Counted from the first letter of the stretch, positions 25,833 through 34,914 are shown. The stretch: DNA of 64,000 bases from Alcaligenaceae bacterium (GCA_013416395.1 JACCEP010000004.1:186001-250000); one strand, 5' to 3'. A program made the numbers and translations. The notes: generated by a model not told the origin, from the sequence alone.

Positions 25833-27101
25833 ATGAGCATTAAGCTAGGTTGCATAGCAGACGATTTCACTGGAGCCACTGACCTGGCAAATAATCTGGT
25901 GCAGGCAGGTATGCGTGTTTTACAGGCCATAGGCATACCTTCGGGCCCGCTCCCGGTTGACGTTGATGCCGTGGTCATTGCGCTGAAGTCGCGTACTGAA
26001 GCAACTGATGTTGCCGTCAGCGAAACACTCGAGGGCCTGAGGTGGCTGCAGGAGCAGGGTGCGCAACAGATTTACTTCAAGTATTGCTCTACCTTTGACA
26101 GCACAGCACAGGGCAACATCGGTCCGGTTACTGAAGCGCTGATGGATGCGCTCGGCACTGATTTTACGATTGCCACGCCTGCATTCCCCGACAACAATCG
26201 CACAGTATTCAAGGGTTACCTGTTCGTCGGTGACGTGCTGCTACACGAAAGTGGCATGCGCAACCATCCGCTTACGCCCATGACAGATTCTAATTTGGTG
26301 CGAGTGATGCAGTCGCAATGCCACCGTAAAGTCGGTCTCATTGATTACAGCGACGTAAGTCGAGGTGTAGAGGCGATTCGGCGCCGTATGCAGGCGTTGC
26401 GTGCGGAGGGCGTGAGTATTGCCATCGTCGACGCGGTAAGCAATGATGATTTGCTCAGTATTGGTGAGGCGGTCAAAGACCTGTCCTTGGTTACTGCAGG
26501 TTCGGGTGTGGCAATTGGCTTGCCCCAAAATTTTAATCTTTCGGCAAATAACCAGGCTGCTGCCCTGCCGGCAGCGCAAGGTTATCAGGCTATCGTTTCT
26601 GGCAGTTGTTCGGTTGCAACCAACAATCAGGTGGCTGCATTTATTCGTGCGGGTTATCAGGCGTTTGCGCTGGATCCTGTACAAATTGCCTCGGGCAAAG
26701 ATGTGGCCAATACGATGCTGGAACGCATACTTCCGGCACTTGCACAGGGGCCAGTTTTGGTCTATTCATCTTCAGATCCGCAAACGGTCAGCCAGGTGCA
26801 GAGCCAGTTTGGTGCTGCACATATTGGTGCTCAGGTGGAAGCGACCATTGCTGATATCGCTGTTGGCATGGTGCATGCAGGTGTTGGCCAACTTATCGTC
26901 GCGGGAGGTGAAACCTCTGGCGCATGTGTTAAGGCACTGGGCATTACGCAAATGCAGATTGGTCCGCAGATTGATCCCGGAGTGCCTTGGTGTTATGCCC
27001 TTACCGGTGTTGATGGTGGCAAGGGCGTGCACATTACATTGAAATCAGGCAACTTTGGTTCAGAAGATTTTTTTATTAAAGCGTTTTCCAGGATAGCGTG
27101 A
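25833..27101 (+). CDS. DUF1537 four-carbon acid sugar kinase (OtnK/DtnK-like)
   Basis: A 422-residue kinase from the ATG at 25833. N-terminal motif ADDFTGATDLANNL (substrate domain), FKYCSTFDSTAQGNIGPV, and HPLTPMTDSNLVRVM in the middle. The C-terminal nucleotide domain has VAGGETSGACVKAL and the glycine-rich KSGNFGSEDFF tail. Enzymes of this family phosphorylate 3-oxo-tetronates, threonate and related acid sugars. Its neighbours, a dehydrogenase upstream and a class II aldolase-like gene six bases downstream, match the published dehydrogenase-kinase-decarboxylase logic. The exact substrate is inferred only at this level. Confidence 0.85.
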   Translation: MSIKLGCIADDFTGATDLANNLVQAGMRVLQAIGIPSGPLPVDVDAVVIALKSRTEATDVAVSETLEGLRWLQEQGAQQIYFKYCSTFDSTAQGNIGPVTEALMDALGTDFTIATPAFPDNNRTVFKGYLFVGDVLLHESGMRNHPLTPMTDSNLVRVMQSQCHRKVGLIDYSDVSRGVEAIRRRMQALRAEGVSIAIVDAVSNDDLLSIGEAVKDLSLVTAGSGVAIGLPQNFNLSANNQAAALPAAQGYQAIVSGSCSVATNNQVAAFIRAGYQAFALDPVQIASGKDVANTMLERILPALAQGPVLVYSSSDPQTVSQVQSQFGAAHIGAQVEATIADIAVGMVHAGVGQLIVAGGETSGACVKALGITQMQIGPQIDPGVPWCYALTGVDGGKGVHITLKSGNFGSEDFFIKAFSRIA

Positions 27102-27107
27102 TTAGTC

Positions 27108-27791
27108 ATGAATGAAAGCCAGGCGCGTGAAGAAATTTGCAGGGTTGGCAAAAGCCTGTTTGATCGGGGCTATGTACATGCCACAGCGGGCAATATCAGT
27201 GTGCGTCTTGATGACGGCTTCCTCATTACGCCCACAGATGCATGCCTGGGCTTTCTTGATCCGGCCACGTTGCCCAAGCTCGATAGAAACGGCCACCATG
27301 TTAGTGGTGCCAAACCAAGCAAAACCATCGTGCTTCATCAGCGTATTTATGGCGCGGCACGTGCATTCGATGCCGATACAGCGTGTGTAATCCACACACA
27401 TAGTCATGCCTGCACGAGTTTGTCGCTCCAGCACGGTGACATACAGATGGCTTGCGAACTTATTCCAGCTCTCACCCCTTATTTTGTGATGAAAGTGGGG
27501 CATGTACCGCTTATTGCCTATCATCGCCCGGGCGCCGCAGAGGCAGCCGAGCTAGTTGAACAGGCTATCTTCAGGTATGGCCGGCGTGGTGTGCCAATAC
27601 GTGCCGTCATGCTTGAGAGGCTTGGGCCTAATGTATGGCACGATTCGCCCGCCGCAGCCATGGCAACCCTCGAAGAGCTTGAGGAGACGGCACGACTTTG
27701 GCTGCACTGCAAGCAGTTAAAAGATGTGCCTGTACCGCTCGACGCGTCGCAATTGCAGGAGCTCAGGATTACGTTCGGCGCTCGCTGGTAA
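27108..27791 (+). CDS. Class II aldolase/adducin-family protein (OtnC-like) with altered metal site
   Basis: A 227-residue protein of the FucA/OtnC fold. HATAGNISVR near the N-terminus, SGAKPSK, His96 and His98 in IHTHSH and TPYFVMKVG are as expected. Two expected active-site positions differ. Where the family has PSKE the protein has PSKT (Thr73), and where it has NHG (third zinc histidine) it has RLG (Leu172). His139 in AYHRPG might take over as ligand. It may still decarboxylate a 4-phospho-3-oxo acid made by the neighbouring kinase, but altered or lost activity is possible. It is the last gene of the operon. Confidence 0.75.
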   Translation: MNESQAREEICRVGKSLFDRGYVHATAGNISVRLDDGFLITPTDACLGFLDPATLPKLDRNGHHVSGAKPSKTIVLHQRIYGAARAFDADTACVIHTHSHACTSLSLQHGDIQMACELIPALTPYFVMKVGHVPLIAYHRPGAAEAAELVEQAIFRYGRRGVPIRAVMLERLGPNVWHDSPAAAMATLEELEETARLWLHCKQLKDVPVPLDASQLQELRITFGARW

Positions 27792-27963
27792 GCCACAGAA
27801 AAACGCGTCAGTTCCCGTGCAACTCGTATTTGCTTTGCCCGCCTTCGCGCGCTCGCAGTCTTCAGGCGGGCTTAGTGGCGATCCATATTGGCGGCGCAAC
27901 GTTATGCGCTGTCGTGCGCACTTAATACGTCGCAACACGGTGTACTCGCTCGCTGATATATAC

Positions 27964-27996
27964 AAACAAAGGCCATCGATTTGATGGCTTTTGTTT
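27964..27996. terminator. Long hairpin terminator after acid-sugar operon
   Basis: A 14-base-pair stem (one G-U pair) with a five-base loop: AAACAAAGGCCATC pairs with GATGGCTTTTGTTT. T-rich 3' and A-rich 5' sides could make it work in both directions. It lies 170 bases beyond the aldolase-like gene. Confidence 0.65.
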
Positions 27997-27997
27997 A

Positions 27998-28404
27998 TTC
28001 CACATAGTCAAAAATTGTGAGTGCTGGTTCTTGCTATGTTTTTCCGTAGTCAGAACATGCGTGTGGTGGCCCCTGCCATTTCTTTCGCCTATTCAGAAGA
28101 TATGTGAGGTGGTTCGCGCCAGCTCGTCGTGCTCACCACTATTTACTCGCATACAGACACGTTTGCGATCCCCATCTACTTCCCCCTTCAATGCGTTCAT
28201 GGCAAGCGTTATGACGGCTTACCCATGCGCGTGCGGACGCCGAATTTTAAGCTTTGAGCATGCTGGTGAATGGCCGTGAGTGCCTGAGGAAATGTTTGTA
28301 ATGCACCATACAGGGGAGCAAGAGGGCCTCTTTTCGTAGCTGCGAACACGGCGATTTCTATCTATTGAAATCCGGATTAATGCACCGTTATTCGACATTT
28401 TATT
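27998..28404. other. Gap with no convincing gene; short open stretches on minus strand
   Basis: The stretch from the terminator to the acyl-CoA ligase promoter region holds no gene I can identify. On the minus strand a 50-codon open frame (28209-28361) has plausible amino acid usage but no proper start. It may be the end of a decayed gene. The plus-strand frames look random. Confidence 0.4.
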
Positions 28405-28422
28405 AATTGTATATAGACAATT
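28405..28422. promoter_or_regulatory. Near-perfect palindrome upstream of acyl-CoA ligase gene
   Basis: AATTGTATATAGACAATT pairs at eight of nine positions. A TTGACA hexamer follows at 28434, before the ligase ATG at 28492. It could be an operator for the IclR regulator at the end of this gene set or for another factor. Confidence 0.4.
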
Positions 28423-28491
28423 TGATGTGTTATTTGACAATAAAAATGCAAATCCATAAAGTTATGACATCTGAACAGCAGCGAATTAATC

Positions 28492-30069
28492 ATGAAAACA
28501 CTCACCGACTACACCTCATATGCCGATGCCTTGGCTCACTGGGGGCCAGACAAACTTTGGGAATTGTTTGATGGCGATACGCAGCAGCTCAACATCGCAC
28601 ACGAATGCATAGACCGTCATGCAACAGACAGCGAAAGGGTAGCGATTACCGTTGTGCATGCTTCGGGCGAAGACGAAGCGCTGACGTTTCAGTCGCTCTC
28701 GCAAGACTCGTCCCGATTTGCCAACTATTTGGTTTCTCGCGGCGTTGTTGAGGGCGATAGGGTTGCCATCATGCTTGAGCCATCGCGGGCGTTCTATGTG
28801 GCTTTATTTGGCGTCATCAAATCGGGTGCGATTGCTGTGCCGTTGTTCACGCTATTTGGTCCGGACGCCTTGCGGCTCAGGGTGCAAGACTGCCTTCCTC
28901 GTCTGCTGCTCACCAACCAGGAAAAGGCAACACTTTCAGAGGGCCTGGCCGAGGTCGAGACACTGGTAATGGAGGACGGTTTTCTGGGCAGCCTGGATGC
29001 CTACCCGGCGGATTTCACTACGACGACTTCTGCGAGCGCCCTGGCTATCTACCAGTACACCTCTGGCACAACCCGCGAGATGCCAGACGCCATCAAACAC
29101 ACCCACAAGGCCATCGTTACCCTTATGGTTGCAGCGTTGTACGGCACTGGGTTGAGGCCTGGTGATAAATACTTTTGCCCATCGTCGCCAGCATGGGGCC
29201 ATGGTTTGTGGCATGGCACGTTGGCGCCGCTTGCCATGGGCATATCCATAGGCGCGTTTGCGGGGCGTTTCAGCGCCGACCGTTTGCTCGAGGCATTGGC
29301 AAAATACCGCTTTACCAATATGTCGGCTGCGGCAACCCATTACCGCATGATGCGTAACAGCACAGAAATCGAGAAGCATCGTTATGCCATCAAGAAACTG
29401 TCGTTCACGGGTGAGCCTCTTGATAGCTCAACTGAAACATACATAGAGGGCGTGTTTGGTGCCAAGGTTTGCAGCATGTACGGTACCACCGAAATCGGCG
29501 TCATTCTGGTCTCGTATCCAGGCGCGTCTGACTTCCCGGTAAAAAAAGGTTCTCTTGGTAAGCCCATTCCGGGAGCCATCGTCGAAGTTCAGGATGTTGA
29601 TGGCAAGCCGTGTGCGCCCAATGAAGTCGGCGAGATGAAGGTATGGCGCCGGGGAGAATGGGTTGCTACCAAAGACCTGGGCCGCATAGACGAAGACGGC
29701 TATTTCTACCATGCGGGCAGGGCGGATGACGTCATCATTTCTGCCGGCTGGACCATGAGCGCGGTAGAGATCGAAGACACCTTACTTAAACACCCCGACA
29801 TCCGCGAGGCCGCTGCCATAGGTGTACCCGACGCACTGCGCGGTCAGGTCGTCAAGGCCTTCATCGTGAGCAATCGCCAGGAAACGCCATCTTTCACCAA
29901 AGAAATTCAAGATTTTGTACGCAATCAGCTCAGCCAGCACGAATACCCGCGACACATTGCGTTTGTGCCCGAGCTGCCCAAGACCCCTGCAGGTAAAACT
30001 CACCGCAAAAAGCTTCGCGAGCAAGAAGCCGCGTTAGCCGAACAATCAATTGAACAGATCACACAATAA
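28492..30069 (+). CDS. AMP-forming acyl-CoA synthetase (carboxylic acid:CoA ligase)
   Basis: A 525-residue ANL-family enzyme. The P-loop region reads YTSGTTREMPDAIKHTH, which deviates from the usual TSGTTGxPKG and has one residue more. MYGTTEIGV, DLGRIDEDGYFYHAGRADD and the C-terminal catalytic Lys in PKTPAGKTHRK are standard. It activates an organic acid as its CoA thioester. The downstream MaoC hydratase and CoA-transferase suggest a short- or medium-chain or branched organic acid taken up by the Bug-type system. Confidence 0.88.
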   Translation: MKTLTDYTSYADALAHWGPDKLWELFDGDTQQLNIAHECIDRHATDSERVAITVVHASGEDEALTFQSLSQDSSRFANYLVSRGVVEGDRVAIMLEPSRAFYVALFGVIKSGAIAVPLFTLFGPDALRLRVQDCLPRLLLTNQEKATLSEGLAEVETLVMEDGFLGSLDAYPADFTTTTSASALAIYQYTSGTTREMPDAIKHTHKAIVTLMVAALYGTGLRPGDKYFCPSSPAWGHGLWHGTLAPLAMGISIGAFAGRFSADRLLEALAKYRFTNMSAAATHYRMMRNSTEIEKHRYAIKKLSFTGEPLDSSTETYIEGVFGAKVCSMYGTTEIGVILVSYPGASDFPVKKGSLGKPIPGAIVEVQDVDGKPCAPNEVGEMKVWRRGEWVATKDLGRIDEDGYFYHAGRADDVIISAGWTMSAVEIEDTLLKHPDIREAAAIGVPDALRGQVVKAFIVSNRQETPSFTKEIQDFVRNQLSQHEYPRHIAFVPELPKTPAGKTHRKKLREQEAALAEQSIEQITQ

Positions 30070-30084
30070 ACAGGAGCAACAATC

Positions 30085-31221
30085 ATGGACATGCCCGTAC
30101 GATCATTTCCCAAAATCACCGACCACGACCTTGAGCAACTGAGCCGCCGAATCGGCAAAAAAATTGGCGATACCGCCGAGCCATGGTGTTATGAGGCCAC
30201 ACGCGACAACATCCGGCACTACGCGCACGGCATTGGCGATGACAACCCACTTTGGTGTGATCCCGCCTACGCGGCCAAAACCCAGCACGGTGGCATTCTT
30301 GCACTGCCCAGTTTTCTGTTTACCACTAGCCGCATTATTTCTGGCTATGTTGGTGGGTTGCCTGGCGTACATGCCATGTGGTCGGGTGCAGACTGGACAT
30401 GGCACAAAAACGTTAAACGCAATGACGAGATCTCGACGGAAGCCTACCTGAAAGAACTGATTCCTCACGAAACGCGGTTTGCAGGGCGCGCCATTCAGCA
30501 GATCTATCATGTCGACTTCTTCAACCAGGAAGGCGATAAGGTTGCCGAAGCGGATAGCTGGTGCTTTCGCACTGAACGTGATCATGCACGCGAACAAGGT
30601 ACCAAATATAAGGAAGCCAGATCCCGCGCGCCACGTCGCTACACCGAAGAAGAACTGCAGGAAGCTTACAAGCTCTATGCGCAAGAAGAAATTCGAGGCA
30701 GCGTCCCGCGCTATTGGGAAGATGTAAAGGTGGGCGATGAACTGCAGACTCTGTTCAAAGGGCCCATGACTGTCACGGGTTTCATTGCCTATGCCCAGGG
30801 TTGGGGTGGTCTCTACATTCGCGCCAACAAGCTCGCGTGGCAGTTGATTGATGCTCACCCTGGTGTGGGTATTAAAAACCGCTTCGGTATTCCAGACGTG
30901 CCTGAGCGTGTTCACTGGGAAGAAGACTTTGCACTCGAGGTGGGAGCGCCTGGCGCATACGATTACGGCCCTGAGCGCAACTCATGGTTGACCCATCAGC
31001 TGACCAACTGGATGGGTGACGATGGCTTCCTGCGTAGCTCGCAATGCAAGGTGCGTCGGCATAATCCCGAGGGTGACATGCTCTTTATCAAAGGAAAAGT
31101 CACGCGCAAATACGAGGAAGGCGGTCGGAAACTTGTCGAAATTGAACAAGAAGGTCGCAATCAAGACGGCGAGCTGTCTGTGGTGGGCACCGGAGTCGTT
31201 GAGTTACCGAGCAAGGGCTAA
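30085..31221 (+). CDS. MaoC-type double hotdog dehydratase
   Basis: A 378-residue protein with an N-terminal MaoC-like hotdog (HYAHGIGDDNPLWCDP, then KTQHGGILALPSF) and a second, less conserved hotdog from about residue 210. An AGGAGC Shine-Dalgarno precedes the ATG, 15 bases after the ligase stop. Related proteins act as enoyl-CoA or mesaconyl-CoA hydratases. Here it probably hydrates the CoA ester made by the preceding ligase. Substrate unknown. Confidence 0.82.
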   Translation: MDMPVRSFPKITDHDLEQLSRRIGKKIGDTAEPWCYEATRDNIRHYAHGIGDDNPLWCDPAYAAKTQHGGILALPSFLFTTSRIISGYVGGLPGVHAMWSGADWTWHKNVKRNDEISTEAYLKELIPHETRFAGRAIQQIYHVDFFNQEGDKVAEADSWCFRTERDHAREQGTKYKEARSRAPRRYTEEELQEAYKLYAQEEIRGSVPRYWEDVKVGDELQTLFKGPMTVTGFIAYAQGWGGLYIRANKLAWQLIDAHPGVGIKNRFGIPDVPERVHWEEDFALEVGAPGAYDYGPERNSWLTHQLTNWMGDDGFLRSSQCKVRRHNPEGDMLFIKGKVTRKYEEGGRKLVEIEQEGRNQDGELSVVGTGVVELPSKG

Positions 31222-31310
31222 ACGTTTGTTAAGGTGCCCGCTGCGTTATCAACGCGAATGCAACGGGCAACTGCAATGTGGTAGCCATCTATTTAAATGG
31301 AATCTGTCTT

Positions 31311-32522
31311 ATGAACATGGGCTCGAAAGGCTTGGCGGCATCTGTATGGCTGGAAGACGAAGCGGCAGCGGGTACATTGGCCGGATTGCGAGTCGTCGAC
31401 CTTTCGCGGGTGCTGGCCGGCCCCTTGTGCACGCAGATGCTCTCTGACCATGGTGCAGATGTCATAAAGATAGAGTCAGTGTCAGGCGATGAGTCCAGAC
31501 AGCTTGGCCCACCCTTCGACGAGTGCGGTAACGCCGCGTATTTTACGGCGCTAAACCGCGGAAAGCGCGCCATTACCTTGGATCTGACCAGCGACGAAGG
31601 CCGCCAGATGCTGATGTTGTTGCTTGAGCAAGCTGATGTTCTGGTAGAAAACTTCGTGCCGGGCACCATGAAAAAATGGCAGCTCGATTACGAAACCAAT
31701 CTGAAAGACCGCTTTCCCAAACTTATTTACTGCACGATCAGCGGGTTCGGAGAGAGTGGTCCACTTGGAGGGCTGCCTGGATACGATGCGGTGCTTCAGG
31801 CCATGTGCGGGCTTATGAGCATTAATGGCAGCCCTGAAACGGGCCCGACACGTATCGGTATTCCGTTGGTGGATCACCTTACTGGTTATACGGCATTGTC
31901 GGGCATATTGATGGCGCTTTATGCGCGTGAACGAACGGGCAACGGGCAACGTGTGGAGGCTGTGTTGTTTGATGCCGCACTCAGCCTGCTGGTGCCGCAA
32001 GCTGCCAACTGGATGCAGTCTGGCGTGCCGCCCACGCGCATGGGAAGCGGCCATCCAAATATTGCTCCCTATGATTGTTTTGAAACGTTAGATGGACCTA
32101 TGTTTCTGGGGGTTGTCAATGACTCCCAGTTTCGCAAGCTTTGCACGTACATCAACCGTCCAGACCTTATTAGCCACTCAGATTATGCCACCAATGCTGC
32201 TCGCTCACAAAACCGTGTGGCGTTGCGGGCTGAAATCGAGCCCGTGTTTCTGGCAGAGGGCAGGGCTGCACTGTGTGCGGGGCTTATGCGTCATGGTGTG
32301 CCCGCCGGCCCGGTTAACACCGTGCCTGAAGCGCTGGAGCTGGCGCATACCCGGCATCGCCAGATGGTTGTCGACAGGCCGGCTTACAAAGGTTTAGGCA
32401 TACCGATCAAGCTGTCTGCGTCGACGGCAAAAGCGGGAACAAACCCGCCCACCCTAGGAGAGCACAACGAACAGATTAAACAGATTCTTCTGCAGAGCTT
32501 GCATTCTGAACAAGACACATAG
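31311..32522 (+). CDS. CaiB/BaiF-family (class III) CoA-transferase
   Basis: A 403-residue enzyme from the ATG at 31311; a GTG at 31278 is a weaker alternative. The family landmarks are LRVVDLSRVLAGPLCTQML near the N-terminus and the catalytic Asp159 in PGYDAVLQAMCG. ENFVPGTMKKWQLDYE and HPNIAPYDCFETLDG are also typical. It moves CoA between carboxylic acids, perhaps regenerating the acyl-CoA substrate without ATP. It lies 90 bases after the MaoC gene in the same direction. Confidence 0.9.
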   Translation: MNMGSKGLAASVWLEDEAAAGTLAGLRVVDLSRVLAGPLCTQMLSDHGADVIKIESVSGDESRQLGPPFDECGNAAYFTALNRGKRAITLDLTSDEGRQMLMLLLEQADVLVENFVPGTMKKWQLDYETNLKDRFPKLIYCTISGFGESGPLGGLPGYDAVLQAMCGLMSINGSPETGPTRIGIPLVDHLTGYTALSGILMALYARERTGNGQRVEAVLFDAALSLLVPQAANWMQSGVPPTRMGSGHPNIAPYDCFETLDGPMFLGVVNDSQFRKLCTYINRPDLISHSDYATNAARSQNRVALRAEIEPVFLAEGRAALCAGLMRHGVPAGPVNTVPEALELAHTRHRQMVVDRPAYKGLGIPIKLSASTAKAGTNPPTLGEHNEQIKQILLQSLHSEQDT

Positions 32523-32605
32523 CACGCAAGCGACGCTCGTTCAGGTTTGGCAGGTTTTGAAAATACAGAGCTATAGCCAAAGCGGAACTGCAATTAGCGC
32601 TGAAT

Positions 32606-32647
32606 CAAAGAAGCACAAAAGAAGCACCAAAGAAGCATTAAAGGAGC
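32606..32647. repeat. Short direct repeats in leader of Bug gene
   Basis: Four imperfect 10-12-base copies of CAAAGAAGCAC (last as TAAAGGAGCG) sit 40 bases before the Bug start. Too short to interpret; perhaps slippage-derived. Confidence 0.5.
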
Positions 32648-32687
32648 GTTTTGATTTTCGACATGACAAAACAAACGGAGACAAACC

Positions 32688-33653
32688 ATGCATAAACGAA
32701 AAGTAATAGTGAAGTTTCTTGGCCTTACGCTGGCGGCGGCATCGCTGGCTGCCTCTGCAGCATACCCCGTGAAGCCCGTCAAAATTATCGTGCCTTACCA
32801 GCCGGGGCAAGGCACAGATATCGCGACACGGTACTTTGCCGATCATTTGAGCCAGACCTTGGGGCAACCCTTTATTGTCGAGAATCGTGGCGGCGCAGGT
32901 GGAAATATCGGTACACAGGCGGCAGCCCGTGCTGAGCCTGATGGTTATACATTGATCATGGGAACCAATGCCACCCATAGCCTTAACCAGTTTCTGTACT
33001 CATCGCCGGGCTATGACGCGACCAAAGACTTTGATCCAGTCATCCTGCTCGGAACATTTCCCATGGTGTTGGTGACGCCCGAGGGGTCCAAACTGAAAAC
33101 CGTAGGCGATATCCTCAAGAATGCAAAGGCTGACAAGCGTGGCACCGACATAGGCATGCCCAGCACAACCGCCCGACTGGTTTATGAACTGCTCAAGGAA
33201 AAAACCAAAGCTCCATTGTTTGGCGTGCCCTACAAAGGATCTTCCACGGCGACGTCCAACCTGATCGGGGGTGAAATTGCCGTATCGATCGACACGATTA
33301 CGGCTTCGCGGTCAATGATAGAGTCCAAGCGCCTAGCGCCTGTCGCCGTGACCAGCCTCAAGCAAACAGAGCTGTTGCCAGGTGTCCCTACTGTTGCGAG
33401 CCAGGGTGTGAAAGATTTTGAGGTCATCGCCTGGAACGCGTTGTACGCACCCAAGGGCACGCCGAAAGAGGCTATCGACACCCTCAATAAAACGCTTCAG
33501 ACATTTCTTGATCGGCCAGATACCCGCAAGCGCATGCTGGAAATGGGGTACGAGCCTGGAGGCGGTGTTCCCGGTGATCTGAAGAAATTTACAGAATCGG
33601 AGCAGAAAAAATGGGGACCAGTCATTCAACGGGCGGGGATAAAGTTCGATTGA
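32688..33653 (+). CDS. Bug/TctC-family periplasmic solute receptor (orphan)
   Basis: A 321-residue receptor with a CGGAGA Shine-Dalgarno and a signal peptide ending SASAAYP. Its landmarks are PYQPGQGTDIATRY (a variant of PGGxxD), VENRGGAGGNIGT and EPDGYTL. It is set between the CoA-transferase and the IclR gene and so probably imports the acid used by the ligase at 28492. There is no TctAB pair near. Confidence 0.88.
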   Translation: MHKRKVIVKFLGLTLAAASLAASAAYPVKPVKIIVPYQPGQGTDIATRYFADHLSQTLGQPFIVENRGGAGGNIGTQAAARAEPDGYTLIMGTNATHSLNQFLYSSPGYDATKDFDPVILLGTFPMVLVTPEGSKLKTVGDILKNAKADKRGTDIGMPSTTARLVYELLKEKTKAPLFGVPYKGSSTATSNLIGGEIAVSIDTITASRSMIESKRLAPVAVTSLKQTELLPGVPTVASQGVKDFEVIAWNALYAPKGTPKEAIDTLNKTLQTFLDRPDTRKRMLEMGYEPGGGVPGDLKKFTESEQKKWGPVIQRAGIKFD

Positions 33654-33676
33654 ACGCCGAACGGGCGACTTGGTTT

Positions 33677-34492
33677 ATGATGCGTCCTACTATGGACGTC
33701 AAATCTAAAGCCATCGAGCCCGTGCGCGCGCCGCAACGCATTCGACCGGTACCTGCCGTATCGCGTGCCATTGCCATCTTGCGCTTGCTGGGTAAAACCA
33801 AAGAGCCCATGAACGTCAAGGGCATTGCGCAGGCGCTTGACCTGGTTCCCAGCACCTGTCTTCATATTCTGCGTGTGCTGGTGGCTGAGAAGCTGCTGTC
33901 CTTTGACAGCGCTTCAAAGCGGTATCGGCTCGGAACCGGCATGCTGGTGTTGGCCCGCAGTGTGATGGAAACCAACTCGTTCGCACAAGTGGTCCAGCCC
34001 ACGCTGGACCAGATTTCAGACCAGTGGGGTGTAACGGCTATTGGCGTCGAAGTGGTCGATATCAGGCAAATGGTGGTTACGGCGCTGTCGCGCTCATCGC
34101 TGCCATTCAGGTTGCATGTCGATGTCGGCAGCCGTTTTCCTGGCTTGATCAGCGCAACGGGTCGTCTGGTTGCCGCTTTTGGCGCAGCGTCGCAGGAAGA
34201 ACTTGAAAAGAACTTCTCTTCGTTGCGCTGGCAAAAGCCGATCAGCATGACGGCCTGGCGAAAAGAGGTTGAGACGGCCAGACGAAATGGCTACAGCATG
34301 GATAATGGCCGTTACATTGCGGGCATTACGCTTATTGCTGTTCCGGTTCTAGACGGTAATCAGCACATTACGCATACGCTGGTGGCCGCCTCAATCATGA
34401 ATCAGCTGTCTGCAGCAAAAGTTAAGACGCTTATCCAAGAGCTTAAAGAGCACGCCTGCCGCATATCTGAGCAGCTCTATGCACATGACTGA
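33677..34492 (+). CDS. IclR-family transcription regulator
   Basis: A regulator of about 271 residues. The ORF is open from 33611, inside the Bug gene; ATGs at 33677, 33680 and 33692 are all possible and none has a good Shine-Dalgarno. The winged helix reads VSRAIAILRLLGKTKEPMNVKGIAQALDLVPSTCLHILRVL in pieces typical of IclR. The effector domain is complete (VDVGSRFPGLISATGRLVA; GITLIAVPVLDG). It is co-directional with the ligase operon and probably its regulator. Confidence 0.86.
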   Translation: MMRPTMDVKSKAIEPVRAPQRIRPVPAVSRAIAILRLLGKTKEPMNVKGIAQALDLVPSTCLHILRVLVAEKLLSFDSASKRYRLGTGMLVLARSVMETNSFAQVVQPTLDQISDQWGVTAIGVEVVDIRQMVVTALSRSSLPFRLHVDVGSRFPGLISATGRLVAAFGAASQEELEKNFSSLRWQKPISMTAWRKEVETARRNGYSMDNGRYIAGITLIAVPVLDGNQHITHTLVAASIMNQLSAAKVKTLIQELKEHACRISEQLYAHD

Positions 34493-34509
34493 TACGGAAC
34501 GCACATAAT

Positions 34510-34914
34510 ATGGACATTGATCTTTCGGGCTGGCGCGAGCACAAGCTAGGCGGATTAATGGGCGCGGTAGGCCCATTGTTAAGCAAAAAAGTTGAGGGCG
34601 GCTGGCAATATGGCCTGGTGGCAAGCGAAAACCATTTGAATGCGGCAGGCTTGGTTCATGGCGGCACCATTACAACCTTGCTGGATCAGGCGTTAAGTGC
34701 GCTGGCGTGGCACCATGCCGGCAAGACGCCTTGCGTTACAGTTCAGCTCAACAGCAGTTTTTTAGATGCGGCCCGCTCCGGTGAACTTTTGATCGCCACA
34801 GGCAGAGTCGTGCGGGCAACCCGTTCAATGGTTTTTATGGTGGGCGAAGTAATGGTAGAGGAATGCACCATTGCAACGTGCCAGGGCATTTTCAAGATTG
34901 TTCGCGAACCATGA
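34510..34914 (+). CDS. PaaI-type hotdog thioesterase
   Basis: A 134-residue single hotdog protein. The active-site segment is LVHGGTITTLLDQALSALAW, the PaaI/YbgC-like HGG pattern with an acidic residue (Asp) on the long helix. It probably hydrolyses acyl-CoA esters, perhaps releasing CoA from dead-end products of the operon. It lies 17 bases after iclR. Confidence 0.85.
   Translation: MDIDLSGWREHKLGGLMGAVGPLLSKKVEGGWQYGLVASENHLNAAGLVHGGTITTLLDQALSALAWHHAGKTPCVTVQLNSSFLDAARSGELLIATGRVVRATRSMVFMVGEVMVEECTIATCQGIFKIVREP

Noticed and set aside
30103-30915. Minus-strand frame of 270 codons opposite the MaoC gene
   Set aside because: A shadow; the plus-strand product has clear MaoC motifs and a Shine-Dalgarno.
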